Assembly (NCBI GenBank): GCA_018711925.1
Contig: DVHR01000067.1
Coordinates: 1-32,801 of the forward strand
Reading direction: 5' to 3'
DNA from: Candidatus Coprenecus pullicola
GTDB lineage: Bacteria > Bacteroidota > Bacteroidia > Bacteroidales > UBA932
DNA length: 32,801 bases
Below the pieces are notes generated by a model that saw nothing but the letters and a program-made list of their open reading frames with translations, was not told the origin of the DNA and made no database searches. Position numbers and translations under genes: made by a program. This document shows, piece after piece, positions 6,853 to 15,330 of this stretch. Within the stretch, counting starts at the first letter, position 1. Each line of letters begins with the position of its first letter.

Positions 6853-8817
6853 GACTATATCAGCCGCCTTCTGCCGTGCCTCCTCCACAGACTCTCTGAC
6901 AGACCGTACAACTGCATCGTCCGCAGCCTCACCACGCACATTGACGAAATCCGCAAGTGCCTCATCTGCCCCTCCATCCACTCCAAATCCTGTCATGGCC
7001 TCCTTTGAGTATTCCTTTGAAGCATCTTTCTCCAGGTCTTCAAACAGATTCTCAACCTCGGACAGCCACTGCTGCAGCAGCGATACAAGCTCCTTCCTCA
7101 CAATAGTGCCAGGATGGATACCATATACCTGATAAATATGGTCATAAACCCATTTCCACTCATACAGTTCATAATTTGAGAAAATACCTGACAGCCTCTT
7201 CTCTATGGAAATGAAATCTATAAGCTCACCGCTCTCTATGGCGTCAAGCACTTTTTCTATCTCGGCTTTGGGAGCCAGCATTCCGGCGATATCCACCCAC
7301 TCACCTTCTCCTACCGTACTCTCCGGAGTGAGAGCATCCCTCAGAAGATTGTCCGTATTCAGCTTTCTGTCACTAAGTCTCTCCACTATTTTTTTACCTA
7401 TATAGTATTTAAGTACAGTATCATACCTACCTGCACCTTTAGTAAGAGAAGAAGTAGCAATACTGCATCCGCCATAAGTTGCAGGCTTCCCGGATATACG
7501 CTCCTGGGAGAGCATTCCGACCAGAAGAGCCCTGCCGGCCAGCATGTCGGAAGCGGTGTACGGAGAAAACACATTGTATGATATCCTGTCCTGCCTATTA
7601 GACGCGCCACGCCTGTCCCTCTCCGGCCATTTACGCATATCGCGGAACAGACCTGCGCTTCTCAGATTGGCTCCCGGCACGAGAACAGAACCTCCATCTG
7701 ACTCCAGAATATAAGAGAACGGCATCAATGAAGTATCTATGCGCGAGGTATGATGACCTAGCACCGTTGTGAAAGGGGCCACTTTGACTGGCAGCATCAT
7801 ATAGGATCCCGAGCCGCATTTCGTGCCTCTGGCGAAGACTCCCTGATGAACCGGTCCCAGTTTGTACATATGATTGCTGAAGTTGGTGGCGGAACCGGCG
7901 TTCATAAACGAGAACATGGCCCCTATCATCAGTGTGGATTTATGGTGTGAAACGGTAAACGGCCCTGCAAACACGGACACAGCCTCTCCGTTTTCACAAT
8001 GGGAGTTGGCAAAAAACAGACAGTCCGAGCACGTGAATCCACGGGACAGCTTAACCCCCTGTCCCACAAACGTCCTGGATATCTGCGCCCCATCCTCTAC
8101 GACAGCACCTGACTGAACGATAAAATCCGTACAAACTATACCGCAGCCCATGAGCGTGGGAGCCTCTGCGGTACTGGCCACCGTCCCGTCAAAAAGCCGC
8201 AGACACCCTTGGACCACTGCATTGTCTCCTACTCTTACATTCCTGAGAATCCCGACATTCTCCACTTTTACGAATGACCCTATACTGCCTCTGTGAGACT
8301 TCTGTCCGGCAGAGAATATCCGGGCCATCTCATTCAATTTCTCCGAAAGTACAGGCCGATGCCTGTACATAGCCGAAAAATAAGCCGCCTGAGCCGACAT
8401 CCCGTCATAGACAGCCACGGCCCTTCCTCCGGTCTCATTGAGAACATTGACCTCCATACCGTTGCCGAAAGAAGACACTCCTTCCATATATATCTTCCCT
8501 ACATCCGCAATATACGTACGCGCACCTATGTCGTAATTGGCTATATATCCGTGAACGTTGGTGATAAGCGCCCCGTCACCTACAGAGACATTGAACAGCG
8601 TGGCATCGTAAATACCGCATGGCACCGACAGGCCGCCAGGGAGCGGCATTCCGGCTGCGAACGAGCCCAGGCGTACTATTCCGTAGAAATTGACCCGGAT
8701 TATATATTCGGGTGCAAAATCCGCCACAACATAGACGTTGCTCCAGTTCTCGGCCCAACATCCGTTGCTTTTCAGGATATCAGTTTCTTCCTGTGTAAGG
8801 TGTCTGTAGTCTTTCAT
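6841..8817 (-). CDS. DUF4954 family protein with left-handed beta-helix (hexapeptide-like) region
   Basis: 658 residues matching what I recall of the Bacteroidota DUF4954 family, which is often annotated as nucleotidyltransferase- or acyltransferase-like. A long central region has hexapeptide-like turns (for example VGDGALITNVHG, VRVGDNAVVQGCLR, VQSGAVVEDGAQI, VFARGTKCGSGSYM) typical of left-handed beta-helices. A helical, acidic C-terminal part (about 500-658) follows. There is no signal peptide or membrane segment, so it is cytoplasmic. No catalytic activity is established. It is divergent from the vanZ-like gene with 45 bp between start codons; that gap and the first vanZ codons carry the paired -7 boxes described separately. 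Confidence 0.82.
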   Translation of the reverse strand: MKDYRHLTQEETDILKSNGCWAENWSNVYVVADFAPEYIIRVNFYGIVRLGSFAAGMPLPGGLSVPCGIYDATLFNVSVGDGALITNVHGYIANYDIGARTYIADVGKIYMEGVSSFGNGMEVNVLNETGGRAVAVYDGMSAQAAYFSAMYRHRPVLSEKLNEMARIFSAGQKSHRGSIGSFVKVENVGILRNVRVGDNAVVQGCLRLFDGTVASTAEAPTLMGCGIVCTDFIVQSGAVVEDGAQISRTFVGQGVKLSRGFTCSDCLFFANSHCENGEAVSVFAGPFTVSHHKSTLMIGAMFSFMNAGSATNFSNHMYKLGPVHQGVFARGTKCGSGSYMMLPVKVAPFTTVLGHHTSRIDTSLMPFSYILESDGGSVLVPGANLRSAGLFRDMRKWPERDRRGASNRQDRISYNVFSPYTASDMLAGRALLVGMLSQERISGKPATYGGCSIATSSLTKGAGRYDTVLKYYIGKKIVERLSDRKLNTDNLLRDALTPESTVGEGEWVDIAGMLAPKAEIEKVLDAIESGELIDFISIEKRLSGIFSNYELYEWKWVYDHIYQVYGIHPGTIVRKELVSLLQQWLSEVENLFEDLEKDASKEYSKEAMTGFGVDGGADEALADFVNVRGEAADDAVVRSVRESVEEARQKAADIVSFL

Positions 8818-8826
8818 ATCATTTTT

Positions 8827-8858
8827 TTTGCTCTGCTCTCGGCTTCTTCCTATCTTTG
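8827..8858 (+). promoter_or_regulatory. Promoter of vanZ-like gene: TTTG -33 and TATCTTTG -7 boxes
   Basis: TTTG (8827-8830) and TATCTTTG (8851-8858) are separated by 20 bp, matching the Bacteroidota housekeeping consensus exactly. The ATG at 8863 begins only 4 bp after the -7 box, so the mRNA would be leaderless or nearly so. Confidence 0.7.
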
Positions 8859-8883
8859 CACCATGTTACGAAGTGCAAAGATA
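8851..8883. repeat. Perfect 11-bp inverted repeat holding two opposed -7 boxes
   Basis: TATCTTTGCAC (8851-8861) is mirrored exactly by GTGCAAAGATA (8873-8883) across an 11-bp spacer that contains the vanZ-like ATG. Each arm holds TATCTTTG, one facing each way. The right arm is a plausible -7 box for the DUF4954 gene on the minus strand, although no -33 box is visible for it. Confidence 0.8.
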
Positions 8884-9300
8884 TTAATAAATATACTATA
8901 TGTCATATATCTGGCCATGGTATTGTTCCTGTGCTTCTACAAGTTCTCCTCCACCGGCATAGACCTGGGAGAATATTTTCTAGGCATACGCATGGACAGG
9001 TACGCACACTTCGCCATGTTCTTCCCCTACCCGTTTATAACATGGCTTACATGCAGGTACGCTGTCCAAAACCGCTTTTTCGTAAAGCACGCCATAGTGC
9101 TTACACTCCTCAGCGGCCTGCTTTTCGCCGGCCTGACAGAGGTCTGCCAGGACTGGTTCTTCAAGTCCAGACAAGGTGACGTGTACGATTTCCTGGCCGA
9201 TTCGTTATCCATCATTACCGGTACTGTCATAGTATCCCTTGTCGGCCCTCATGCAGTAAGACACCTGGAGCGGCTGGTCACCCGGAACAAAACAACATAA
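8863..9300 (+). CDS. VanZ-like family membrane protein
   Basis: 145 residues with about four membrane segments (ILINILYVIYLAMVLFLCFY at 7-26, then around 45-60, 70-90 and 110-130). The family signature is present: MDRYAHFAMFF, and GLTEVCQDWF followed by RQGDVYDFLADSLSIITGT, the E-x2-Q and R-x2-D-x2-D pattern of VanZ proteins. VanZ itself gives low-level teicoplanin resistance; most relatives have no known role. The frame is open far upstream, but only the part from this ATG encodes the family and follows the promoter. The stop is followed after 1 bp by the amidase gene, so the two form an operon. Confidence 0.85.
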   Translation: MLRSAKILINILYVIYLAMVLFLCFYKFSSTGIDLGEYFLGIRMDRYAHFAMFFPYPFITWLTCRYAVQNRFFVKHAIVLTLLSGLLFAGLTEVCQDWFFKSRQGDVYDFLADSLSIITGTVIVSLVGPHAVRHLERLVTRNKTT

Positions 9301-9301
9301 A

Positions 9302-12300
9302 ATGAGGATCTTTTCAAGATACGTCACTGCAGTCCTCACGGCACTTGCTGTCTTCTGCCAGGACGCAGACGCACAGCCGGACCATCGGACACTGAAGCCG
9401 GCCATAGACTCCATCAACACATATCTATCCCGGAAAGCAGCAGTAAATCGAACGGTAGATATTGACACTGTGCTTATTAACAAGCACAGCATAGAAGTAC
9501 GCCTGAACGATGCGATATCAGATTACCCCCTTCGTGCCGTCGATCTGCAGTTTATGACAGACGCCATCAGATCTTCCTTGCCGGATTACGGCACCGGACT
9601 TGAGATCAAGATTTTATACGGAGAGAAACCCGTGAAGAGACTGATTTCCGGTTATTATTCCGGGATGAAACCGGACAAACGCATCAACAAAAGTACTGCT
9701 TGCTGGATTGAAAAGCTCAACAGTCATATTGATATAACCGAAGGACTTCAAGGCCGGAATATCGCGCTGTGGTCCAGCCACGGCTATTACTATTCGCAGG
9801 ATGACAGCCGGTGGAAATGGCAGCGGGCCCCGTTTTTTACTACTGTCGAGGACATGCTGACCCACAGCTATGTTACTGAATTTCTTGCGCCCATGCTGGA
9901 GAATGCGGGAGCTAACGTCCTTATGCCCAGGGAGCGGGATTCTCAGAGAACCGAGTTGATCGTGGACAACGGCAGCCCGTTCTATACTGAGAGGAACAAT
10001 TCAGGCAACACCCGCTATGGCTGGAAAGACACTTCTCTGCCAGGCTTCGGTGCTGAGTCTTCCTCACTTCTGACGGACGGCAATCCGTTTCTCTCCGGCT
10101 CGGCACGTATGTCCGCTAGTGACAGCAAATCCATACAGACGGCCTCTTATCTGCCGTATTTCCCGAAGACTGGAGATTATGCGGTTTACGTATCCTACCA
10201 GAGTCTGCCGGAAAGCGTCCCTGCCATATATACTGTACGTCATTCAGGAGGAGAACAGTCATACAGGATTGACCAGAGCATAGGTGGCGGCACATGGATC
10301 TATCTCGGCACATTCCGTTTTACAGAAGGCGAATGCGGACAAGGTGTCACAGTACGAAGCGCACAGGAAAAGAAAAAGGGCGTGATAACGACCGATGCAG
10401 TACGCTTCGGAGGAGGAATGGGCAATGTGCTGCGCGGCCACAGTACCAGCGGCTATCCCAGATATGCTGAGGCCGCACGCTATTGGCTGCAGTGGAGCGG
10501 ATTCCCCGAGAAAGTCTACAGTCCCAACGACGGTGCCAATGACTACAAGGATGACTACATGTCACGTGGAGAATGGGTAAATTACATGAAAGACAGCATG
10601 AACATCCCTGTAGACATGGCCCTGGCACTCCATACCGACGCCGGTTTCTGCCAGAACGACTCCATTGTCGGCACTCTCGCCATTTACAAAGAGGAATCCG
10701 ACGGCAAGGTCCGCTATAGTGACGGAAAGGCAAGGCTCACAGCCAGAGAACTCGCAGACATAGTTCAAACATCCATAGTAGACGACATCCGTGCCTACTG
10801 CAGAACAGACTGGACACGCAGAGCAATATGGGACCGTTCATATGTCGAGGCCAGGGTTCCCGATGTTCCCACAGTGCTCATTGAACTGCTCTCACATCAG
10901 AACGTATCCGATATGCAGTACGCACTGAATCCAGAATTCAAGTTCATCGTATCGCGTGCTATATATAAAGGTATACTCCAATATCTCTCCTATACTTCCG
11001 GAAGACAGTATGCTGTGCAGCCATTGCCGGTACAAGATTTCAGTGCCATCATCGCAGACCAATCAGACCCCGCCGCCAGAATCAAGCTATCGTGGACTCC
11101 GCGTACAGATCCGCATGAACCGTCAGCCAACCCGACATCCTACATCGTGTACCGCAGAATCCTCAATCCCTATGGAGACAACCCTGTCCCAGGTTTTGAC
11201 AACGGCACCGTAGTGACAGGTACGACCTACACGGACAGGATTGAGGCCGGTAGGCTGTACAGCTATAAAGTTGTCGCAGTCAACGACGGAGGCCTCTCAT
11301 TCCCGTCGGAGATACTGTCAGCAGGATACATCCCGGAGAAGGAAAACATCCTGGTTGTAAACGGATTTACCAGTGTATCAGCTCCCGGACTGGATTTCGG
11401 AGGAGATCAGGCGATTCCTTACATCGAGGATATTTCATATATAGGAGCACAGTATGGATATTCGCGGGACGAGGAGTGGATACACAACGACCGCCCGGGA
11501 TTCGGAGCCTCCTACATGGACTACGGCCCCGAAAGCGTAGCCGGCAACACCTTTGACTATCCGCTGATTCACGGACTTGCCCTGATGAGAAGCGGCTACG
11601 GATTCTGCTCCGCATCACTCGGCTCAATCATATCCGGACAGACAGAGCCAGGCATATATCCGGCGATGGATATCATATTCGGAAAAGAGACAGCATGTTT
11701 CTCCAACGATACTCTGCGGGATATACTGACAGACTACTGCCTTAACGGAGGCTCGCTGATTGTCTCAGGAGCAGACATAGGCAAGTCTACAGATTACGAC
11801 TTCTCAAAGATATACCCAGAGACTTCCATACTGCAAACTTCCTCCAAGAGCATCGGCTCTGCCATATCAGGACTGACTCAACTCGCGGACTCTTTGGCCC
11901 TTACTCCAGAACACGACTCCATGCTCGCAGCCGGTATTCAGGATGCCATTCTGTCTCTCTCCGCCATTTCCGGCAAGATATCAGGAACGCTTTCCGAAAG
12001 CATGAACACATCCATACGCGATACAGACCCAGATTTCAGGACATACTGTTTCGTAAATGACATTCTCGGTTACCGATGGAGCAACGGCCATGCTTCCTCT
12101 ACAGGGGATGTTCTGTCCGTATGCAATCCGTCCGGAATATATCGCGACACGACGGCAGCACTTGGATTCCAGACCGAGCCATGTCCGGATATCTACTGCG
12201 TGGAATCCCCAGATGCCATCATTCCGGCACGCGACGGAGCACACACATTCCTGAGATACAAGACCGTCAACACCTCCGCAGCCGTAGCCTATGAGGGAGA

Positions 12301-12406
12301 CAACCACAGATGCGTAAGTATCGGTTTCCCCATAGAAGCACTAACCTCGCAACAGCAGGCCGATGACCTGATGCGCGAGGTTGTCAGATTTGTTTTCAAG
12401 GAATAA
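9302..12406 (+). CDS. Exported amidase-like protein with golvesin/xanthan-lyase and FN3 domains
   Basis: 1034 residues with a signal peptide (1 to about 24, ending DADAQ). An amidase_3-like zinc hydrolase fold is split across the N-terminal half, with candidate ligands His160 (WSSHG), His444 (ALHTDAG) and Glu528 (TVLIELLSHQN). Inserted at about 285-375 is a golvesin/xanthan-lyase-type domain (YAVYVSYQSLPESVPAIYTV, then GGTWIYLGTFRF). An FN3 domain spans about 580-682, and the last 350 residues form an alpha/beta domain (ILVVNGFTSVSAP, GGSLIVSGADIG). Such proteins are annotated as xanthan lyase or N-acetylmuramoyl-L-alanine amidase in Bacteroidales; peptidoglycan is the likelier substrate given the zinc ligands. 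Location is periplasmic or surface. It is co-transcribed with the vanZ-like gene. Confidence 0.8.
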   Translation: MRIFSRYVTAVLTALAVFCQDADAQPDHRTLKPAIDSINTYLSRKAAVNRTVDIDTVLINKHSIEVRLNDAISDYPLRAVDLQFMTDAIRSSLPDYGTGLEIKILYGEKPVKRLISGYYSGMKPDKRINKSTACWIEKLNSHIDITEGLQGRNIALWSSHGYYYSQDDSRWKWQRAPFFTTVEDMLTHSYVTEFLAPMLENAGANVLMPRERDSQRTELIVDNGSPFYTERNNSGNTRYGWKDTSLPGFGAESSSLLTDGNPFLSGSARMSASDSKSIQTASYLPYFPKTGDYAVYVSYQSLPESVPAIYTVRHSGGEQSYRIDQSIGGGTWIYLGTFRFTEGECGQGVTVRSAQEKKKGVITTDAVRFGGGMGNVLRGHSTSGYPRYAEAARYWLQWSGFPEKVYSPNDGANDYKDDYMSRGEWVNYMKDSMNIPVDMALALHTDAGFCQNDSIVGTLAIYKEESDGKVRYSDGKARLTARELADIVQTSIVDDIRAYCRTDWTRRAIWDRSYVEARVPDVPTVLIELLSHQNVSDMQYALNPEFKFIVSRAIYKGILQYLSYTSGRQYAVQPLPVQDFSAIIADQSDPAARIKLSWTPRTDPHEPSANPTSYIVYRRILNPYGDNPVPGFDNGTVVTGTTYTDRIEAGRLYSYKVVAVNDGGLSFPSEILSAGYIPEKENILVVNGFTSVSAPGLDFGGDQAIPYIEDISYIGAQYGYSRDEEWIHNDRPGFGASYMDYGPESVAGNTFDYPLIHGLALMRSGYGFCSASLGSIISGQTEPGIYPAMDIIFGKETACFSNDTLRDILTDYCLNGGSLIVSGADIGKSTDYDFSKIYPETSILQTSSKSIGSAISGLTQLADSLALTPEHDSMLAAGIQDAILSLSAISGKISGTLSESMNTSIRDTDPDFRTYCFVNDILGYRWSNGHASSTGDVLSVCNPSGIYRDTTAALGFQTEPCPDIYCVESPDAIIPARDGAHTFLRYKTVNTSAAVAYEGDNHRCVSIGFPIEALTSQQQADDLMREVVRFVFKE

Positions 12407-12421
12407 AGGTTCCTTTACTCT

Positions 12422-14473
12422 TTATAGGACTTCGATGCTCCTGCGGATGAACTCCGAAAGATCCTTGCCTTTCAGCATATTGTTGGCCAGCAATGCAAGG
12501 TCTACTACCTGATGCAGGAGGATATTGTCCTTCGCGAAGCCCTTCATGGCCTCCTTTCGCTCGTTGCGGACCTCATCCATCTCCTTCTCCAACTCTTTTT
12601 TGGCATCCTTGTCCGAAGTGGGGATATCCTCATCCTTCTTGTCCTTCATCGCGGCATCCAGTTTGTCCATACCTGCCTGAAGCTCAGACCTGCGGGAGTC
12701 AAAGGCAGCGCACTTTTCCGACAAAGCCGAGGCCTTGGCCTCCAGAATACGCTTGATGAGAGGGTGCTGGACATTGACGTCTATAGTGTATGACTCCGGC
12801 ATCTCTCCGTAGAAGTTCATACCACCTCCGAGAGCCGACATATCACGGTAACGGCGCATGAACTCTGACTGGGTAATCAGGATAGGCGCACCGTTCTCAC
12901 CCAGATTCTCAGGCTTTACGAAATAATGGTTGCCCTCCGGAAGCACGGATTCGAACATATCGGAGAGGTCGGTCTTCTCCGCTTCGGCCATCTCGGGTTC
13001 CCTGACATCCTCCTTGCGGATAAGCCTGTCTATGGAATCCGCGTCCACACGGGCAAATGTAGAGTCGGGAATCTTGGTCTCCAGCAGATTGACGAAATGT
13101 GCGTCCAGCTGGCAGTCAAAGAGCAGGACATCATACCCCTTGTTCTTAGCCGTCTCAATGTACTGATACTGGGCGACAGGATCTGTTGCGTACAGGTAGA
13201 CGACCTTCTTGTCCTTATCCGTCTGCGCGGCCTCAATGGCCTTGCGGTAATCATCGTAAGCGAAGAACTTGCCATCGGTATTCTTCATCAGGGCGAATTT
13301 GAGGGCCCTCTCACAGAACTTCTCCTCGGTCAGCATACCGTACTCGATGAAAAGTTTGAGATTGTCCCACTTCTCCTCGTACTCCTTGCGGTCATTCTTA
13401 AATATATCCTCCAGTCTATCAGCTACTTTCTTAGTGATATAAGTCGATATCTTCTTGACATTGGCATCCGACTGGAGATAGCTTCTGGATACGTTCAGAG
13501 GAATATCCGGCGAGTCTATCACACCGTGCAGCAAAGTCAGGAAGTCAGGCACGATATTGTCCACCGAATCCGTCACGAACACCTGGTTGCAGTAGAGCTG
13601 GATCTTGTTCTTGGTGACTTCCAGACGATCCTTGATTTTAGGAAAATACAGGATACCTGTAAGATTGAACGGATAGTCCACGTTCAGATGTATATAGAAC
13701 AACGGCTCTTCCAGCATCGGATATAACTCGCGGTAGAACCTCATGTAATCCTCCTTCTTCAGATCCGCAGGCTTCTTGTTCCAAATCGGGTCCGTATCGT
13801 TGATAATCTTGTCCTTGTCAGTATCGACATACTTGCCGTCCTTCCACTCCTGTTCCTTGCCGAATGCAATGGGCACAGGCATGAAGCGGCAGTATTTCTT
13901 CAACAGCTCCTCCACCTTGGAAGCACCGGCAAACTCCTTGGAGTCATCATCCAGATACAACGTAATCTCCGTTCCGCGGTCAGTCCTGCTGCCCTCCTTC
14001 ATCACGAACTCTGGATTGCCCTCACACTCCCACCTTACAGGCTTGGCGCCTTCCTTCCACGAAAGAGACTCGATAACCACCTTTTTGGAGACCATGAAAG
14101 CTGAATAGAAGCCCAGTCCGAAATGGCCTATGATATTGCCGGCCACGTCCTTGTACTTCTCAATAAACTCTCCGGCCCCTGAGAATGCTATCTGGTTGAT
14201 ATACTTGTCTATCTCCTCGGCCGTCATACCGATACCGCGGTCAGTCACCGTCAAGGTATTCTTCTTCTCGTCAGCGGATATACGCACTGTCAGGTCTCCA
14301 AGCTCTCCCTTGAGTTCTCCGGTACTTGCCAATGCCTTCACTTTCTGAGTCGCGTCCACGGCGTTGGCGACCAACTCCCTAAGGAAAATCTCATGATCCG
14401 AATACAGGAATTTTTTGATAACGGGGAAAATATTCTCTGTAGTAACCCCTATTTTACCTTTTTGCTGTGACAT
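12422..14473 (-). CDS. htpG: Molecular chaperone HtpG (Hsp90 family)
   Basis: A 683-residue cytosolic ATP-dependent chaperone. The GHKL ATPase motifs are in order: ELVANAVDATQK (Mg/ATP Glu and Asn), DRGIGM and GHFGLGFYSAFMV. The middle domain carries SRSYLQSD with the conserved Arg that contacts ATP. The C-terminal part is highly charged and ends in the helical dimerisation region. The C-terminal linker (MDKLDAAMKDKKDEDIPTSD) is longer and more acidic than in E. coli HtpG. It converges on the amidase gene with only 15 bp between stop codons and no obvious terminator hairpin there. Confidence 0.97.
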   Translation of the reverse strand: MSQQKGKIGVTTENIFPVIKKFLYSDHEIFLRELVANAVDATQKVKALASTGELKGELGDLTVRISADEKKNTLTVTDRGIGMTAEEIDKYINQIAFSGAGEFIEKYKDVAGNIIGHFGLGFYSAFMVSKKVVIESLSWKEGAKPVRWECEGNPEFVMKEGSRTDRGTEITLYLDDDSKEFAGASKVEELLKKYCRFMPVPIAFGKEQEWKDGKYVDTDKDKIINDTDPIWNKKPADLKKEDYMRFYRELYPMLEEPLFYIHLNVDYPFNLTGILYFPKIKDRLEVTKNKIQLYCNQVFVTDSVDNIVPDFLTLLHGVIDSPDIPLNVSRSYLQSDANVKKISTYITKKVADRLEDIFKNDRKEYEEKWDNLKLFIEYGMLTEEKFCERALKFALMKNTDGKFFAYDDYRKAIEAAQTDKDKKVVYLYATDPVAQYQYIETAKNKGYDVLLFDCQLDAHFVNLLETKIPDSTFARVDADSIDRLIRKEDVREPEMAEAEKTDLSDMFESVLPEGNHYFVKPENLGENGAPILITQSEFMRRYRDMSALGGGMNFYGEMPESYTIDVNVQHPLIKRILEAKASALSEKCAAFDSRRSELQAGMDKLDAAMKDKKDEDIPTSDKDAKKELEKEMDEVRNERKEAMKGFAKDNILLHQVVDLALLANNMLKGKDLSEFIRRSIEVL

Positions 14474-14765
14474 ATCTTTTTATCTTTAATTTCTTTTTCG
14501 CATCAGGAGCACAAAAGGCATACCACCAGCACCGGTCTGCCAAAATGGCACTTAAACACTTAGGGGAACATTTCTCTTTATAAAAATCTGTTTCTTTTTA
14601 TAAACATAAAATCATTCTTTAATTGTACGAAAGTGGTTTTTCCGTTCTGTATCAAGCATCTATATTTGCTTCCGCATCCGGACCCGATGAGGGGAAGAGG
14701 AAAAGAGAGAAAGGGACGGCTCGAGTGGCGAGAGAAGGATCCGGATGTTTTGATACAGATACAAT
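14474..14765. other. Divergent intergenic region, htpG / DUF3575 gene
   Basis: 292 bp without a gene. It holds an inverted repeat TGCCA-AAA-TGGCA (14538-14550), two TTTATAAA-like tracts near 14576-14605, and on the plus strand a -7 box TATATTTG (14661-14668). The latter would serve the DUF3575 gene with a leader of about 90 nt. No clear minus-strand -7 box for htpG is visible. Confidence 0.5.
14661..14668 (+). promoter_or_regulatory. Probable -7 box (TATATTTG) for DUF3575 gene
   Basis: An exact TAnnTTTG match. The expected -33 position is T-rich (TTTT) but lacks TTTG. It lies about 97 bp ahead of the ATG at 14766, so the leader is rather long and purine-rich. Confidence 0.45.
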
Positions 14766-15329
14766 ATGAATGCAACAACCAGAATATTATCCGTTACAGT
14801 CACAGTCCTCATGTTGTGCGGCCAACCTCTGAAAGCTCAGAAATGGAGCATAGGCACCAACCTGCTGGACTACGCCAATTTCCTGACCATCAATGCAGAG
14901 GCCGGAGTCTCGCTGCACCAGCACTGGAGTCTGACAGCCGAGGGCAGGTACAACCCGTTTTATTTCCAGGGCCGTTCCCACCGGATTCAGAACAAAAAAC
15001 TCAGCATTGCAGCCGGAGCCCGGTACTGGCCGTTCTTTGTCTACTCCGGATTCTATTACGGAGCCAGACTCCAGTGGTGCAGGTACAGTTCCGGAGGTAT
15101 TTTCTCACAAAAAGCCAGGGAGGGAGACGCTTTCGGCATGGGCCTTAACTTCGGTTATTCGCTGATGCTGACAAAGCATCTTAACATAGAATTCGGCATA
15201 GGTCTGTGGTTCGGAGGCACTACATTCAAGGAATACCGCTCTTTGCCATGCGGCAAGCTGACGGACTGGGGGACTAAAGCGTTCATCTCTCCAGACGACA
15301 TACAGATCAACATTCTATATTATTTCTGA
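14766..15329 (+). CDS. DUF3575 family outer-membrane beta-barrel-like protein
   Basis: 187 residues with a signal peptide (about 1-24, LCGQPLKAQ). The mature part alternates aromatic and polar residues in strand-like runs (WSIGTNLLDYANFLTINAEAG, WSLTAEGRYNPFYF, GFYYGARLQW, LNIEFGIGLWFGG) and ends IQINILYYF, with a C-terminal Phe as in outer-membrane barrels. GTNLLDYA...NAEAGVSL fits DUF3575, a Bacteroidales family often found beside OmpA-like or fimbrial genes. The OmpA-like lipoprotein gene begins 1 bp after its stop codon, so the two are co-transcribed and probably act together at the outer membrane. Confidence 0.75.
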   Translation: MNATTRILSVTVTVLMLCGQPLKAQKWSIGTNLLDYANFLTINAEAGVSLHQHWSLTAEGRYNPFYFQGRSHRIQNKKLSIAAGARYWPFFVYSGFYYGARLQWCRYSSGGIFSQKAREGDAFGMGLNFGYSLMLTKHLNIEFGIGLWFGGTTFKEYRSLPCGKLTDWGTKAFISPDDIQINILYYF

Positions 15330-15330
15330 G

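Noticed and set aside
8293..8862. N-terminal extension of the vanZ-like protein (open frame from 8293)
   Set aside because: It is antisense to the DUF4954 gene, shows no family sequence and lies upstream of the promoter.
12926..13726. Long open frame antisense to htpG
   Set aside because: It is a shadow of the htpG coding sequence with no recognisable domain or start signal.
14538..14550. TGCCA-AAA-TGGCA as a CIRCE heat-shock operator for htpG
   Set aside because: It does not match the CIRCE consensus (TTAGCACTC-N9-GAGTGCTAA); five-bp arms are too short to call.
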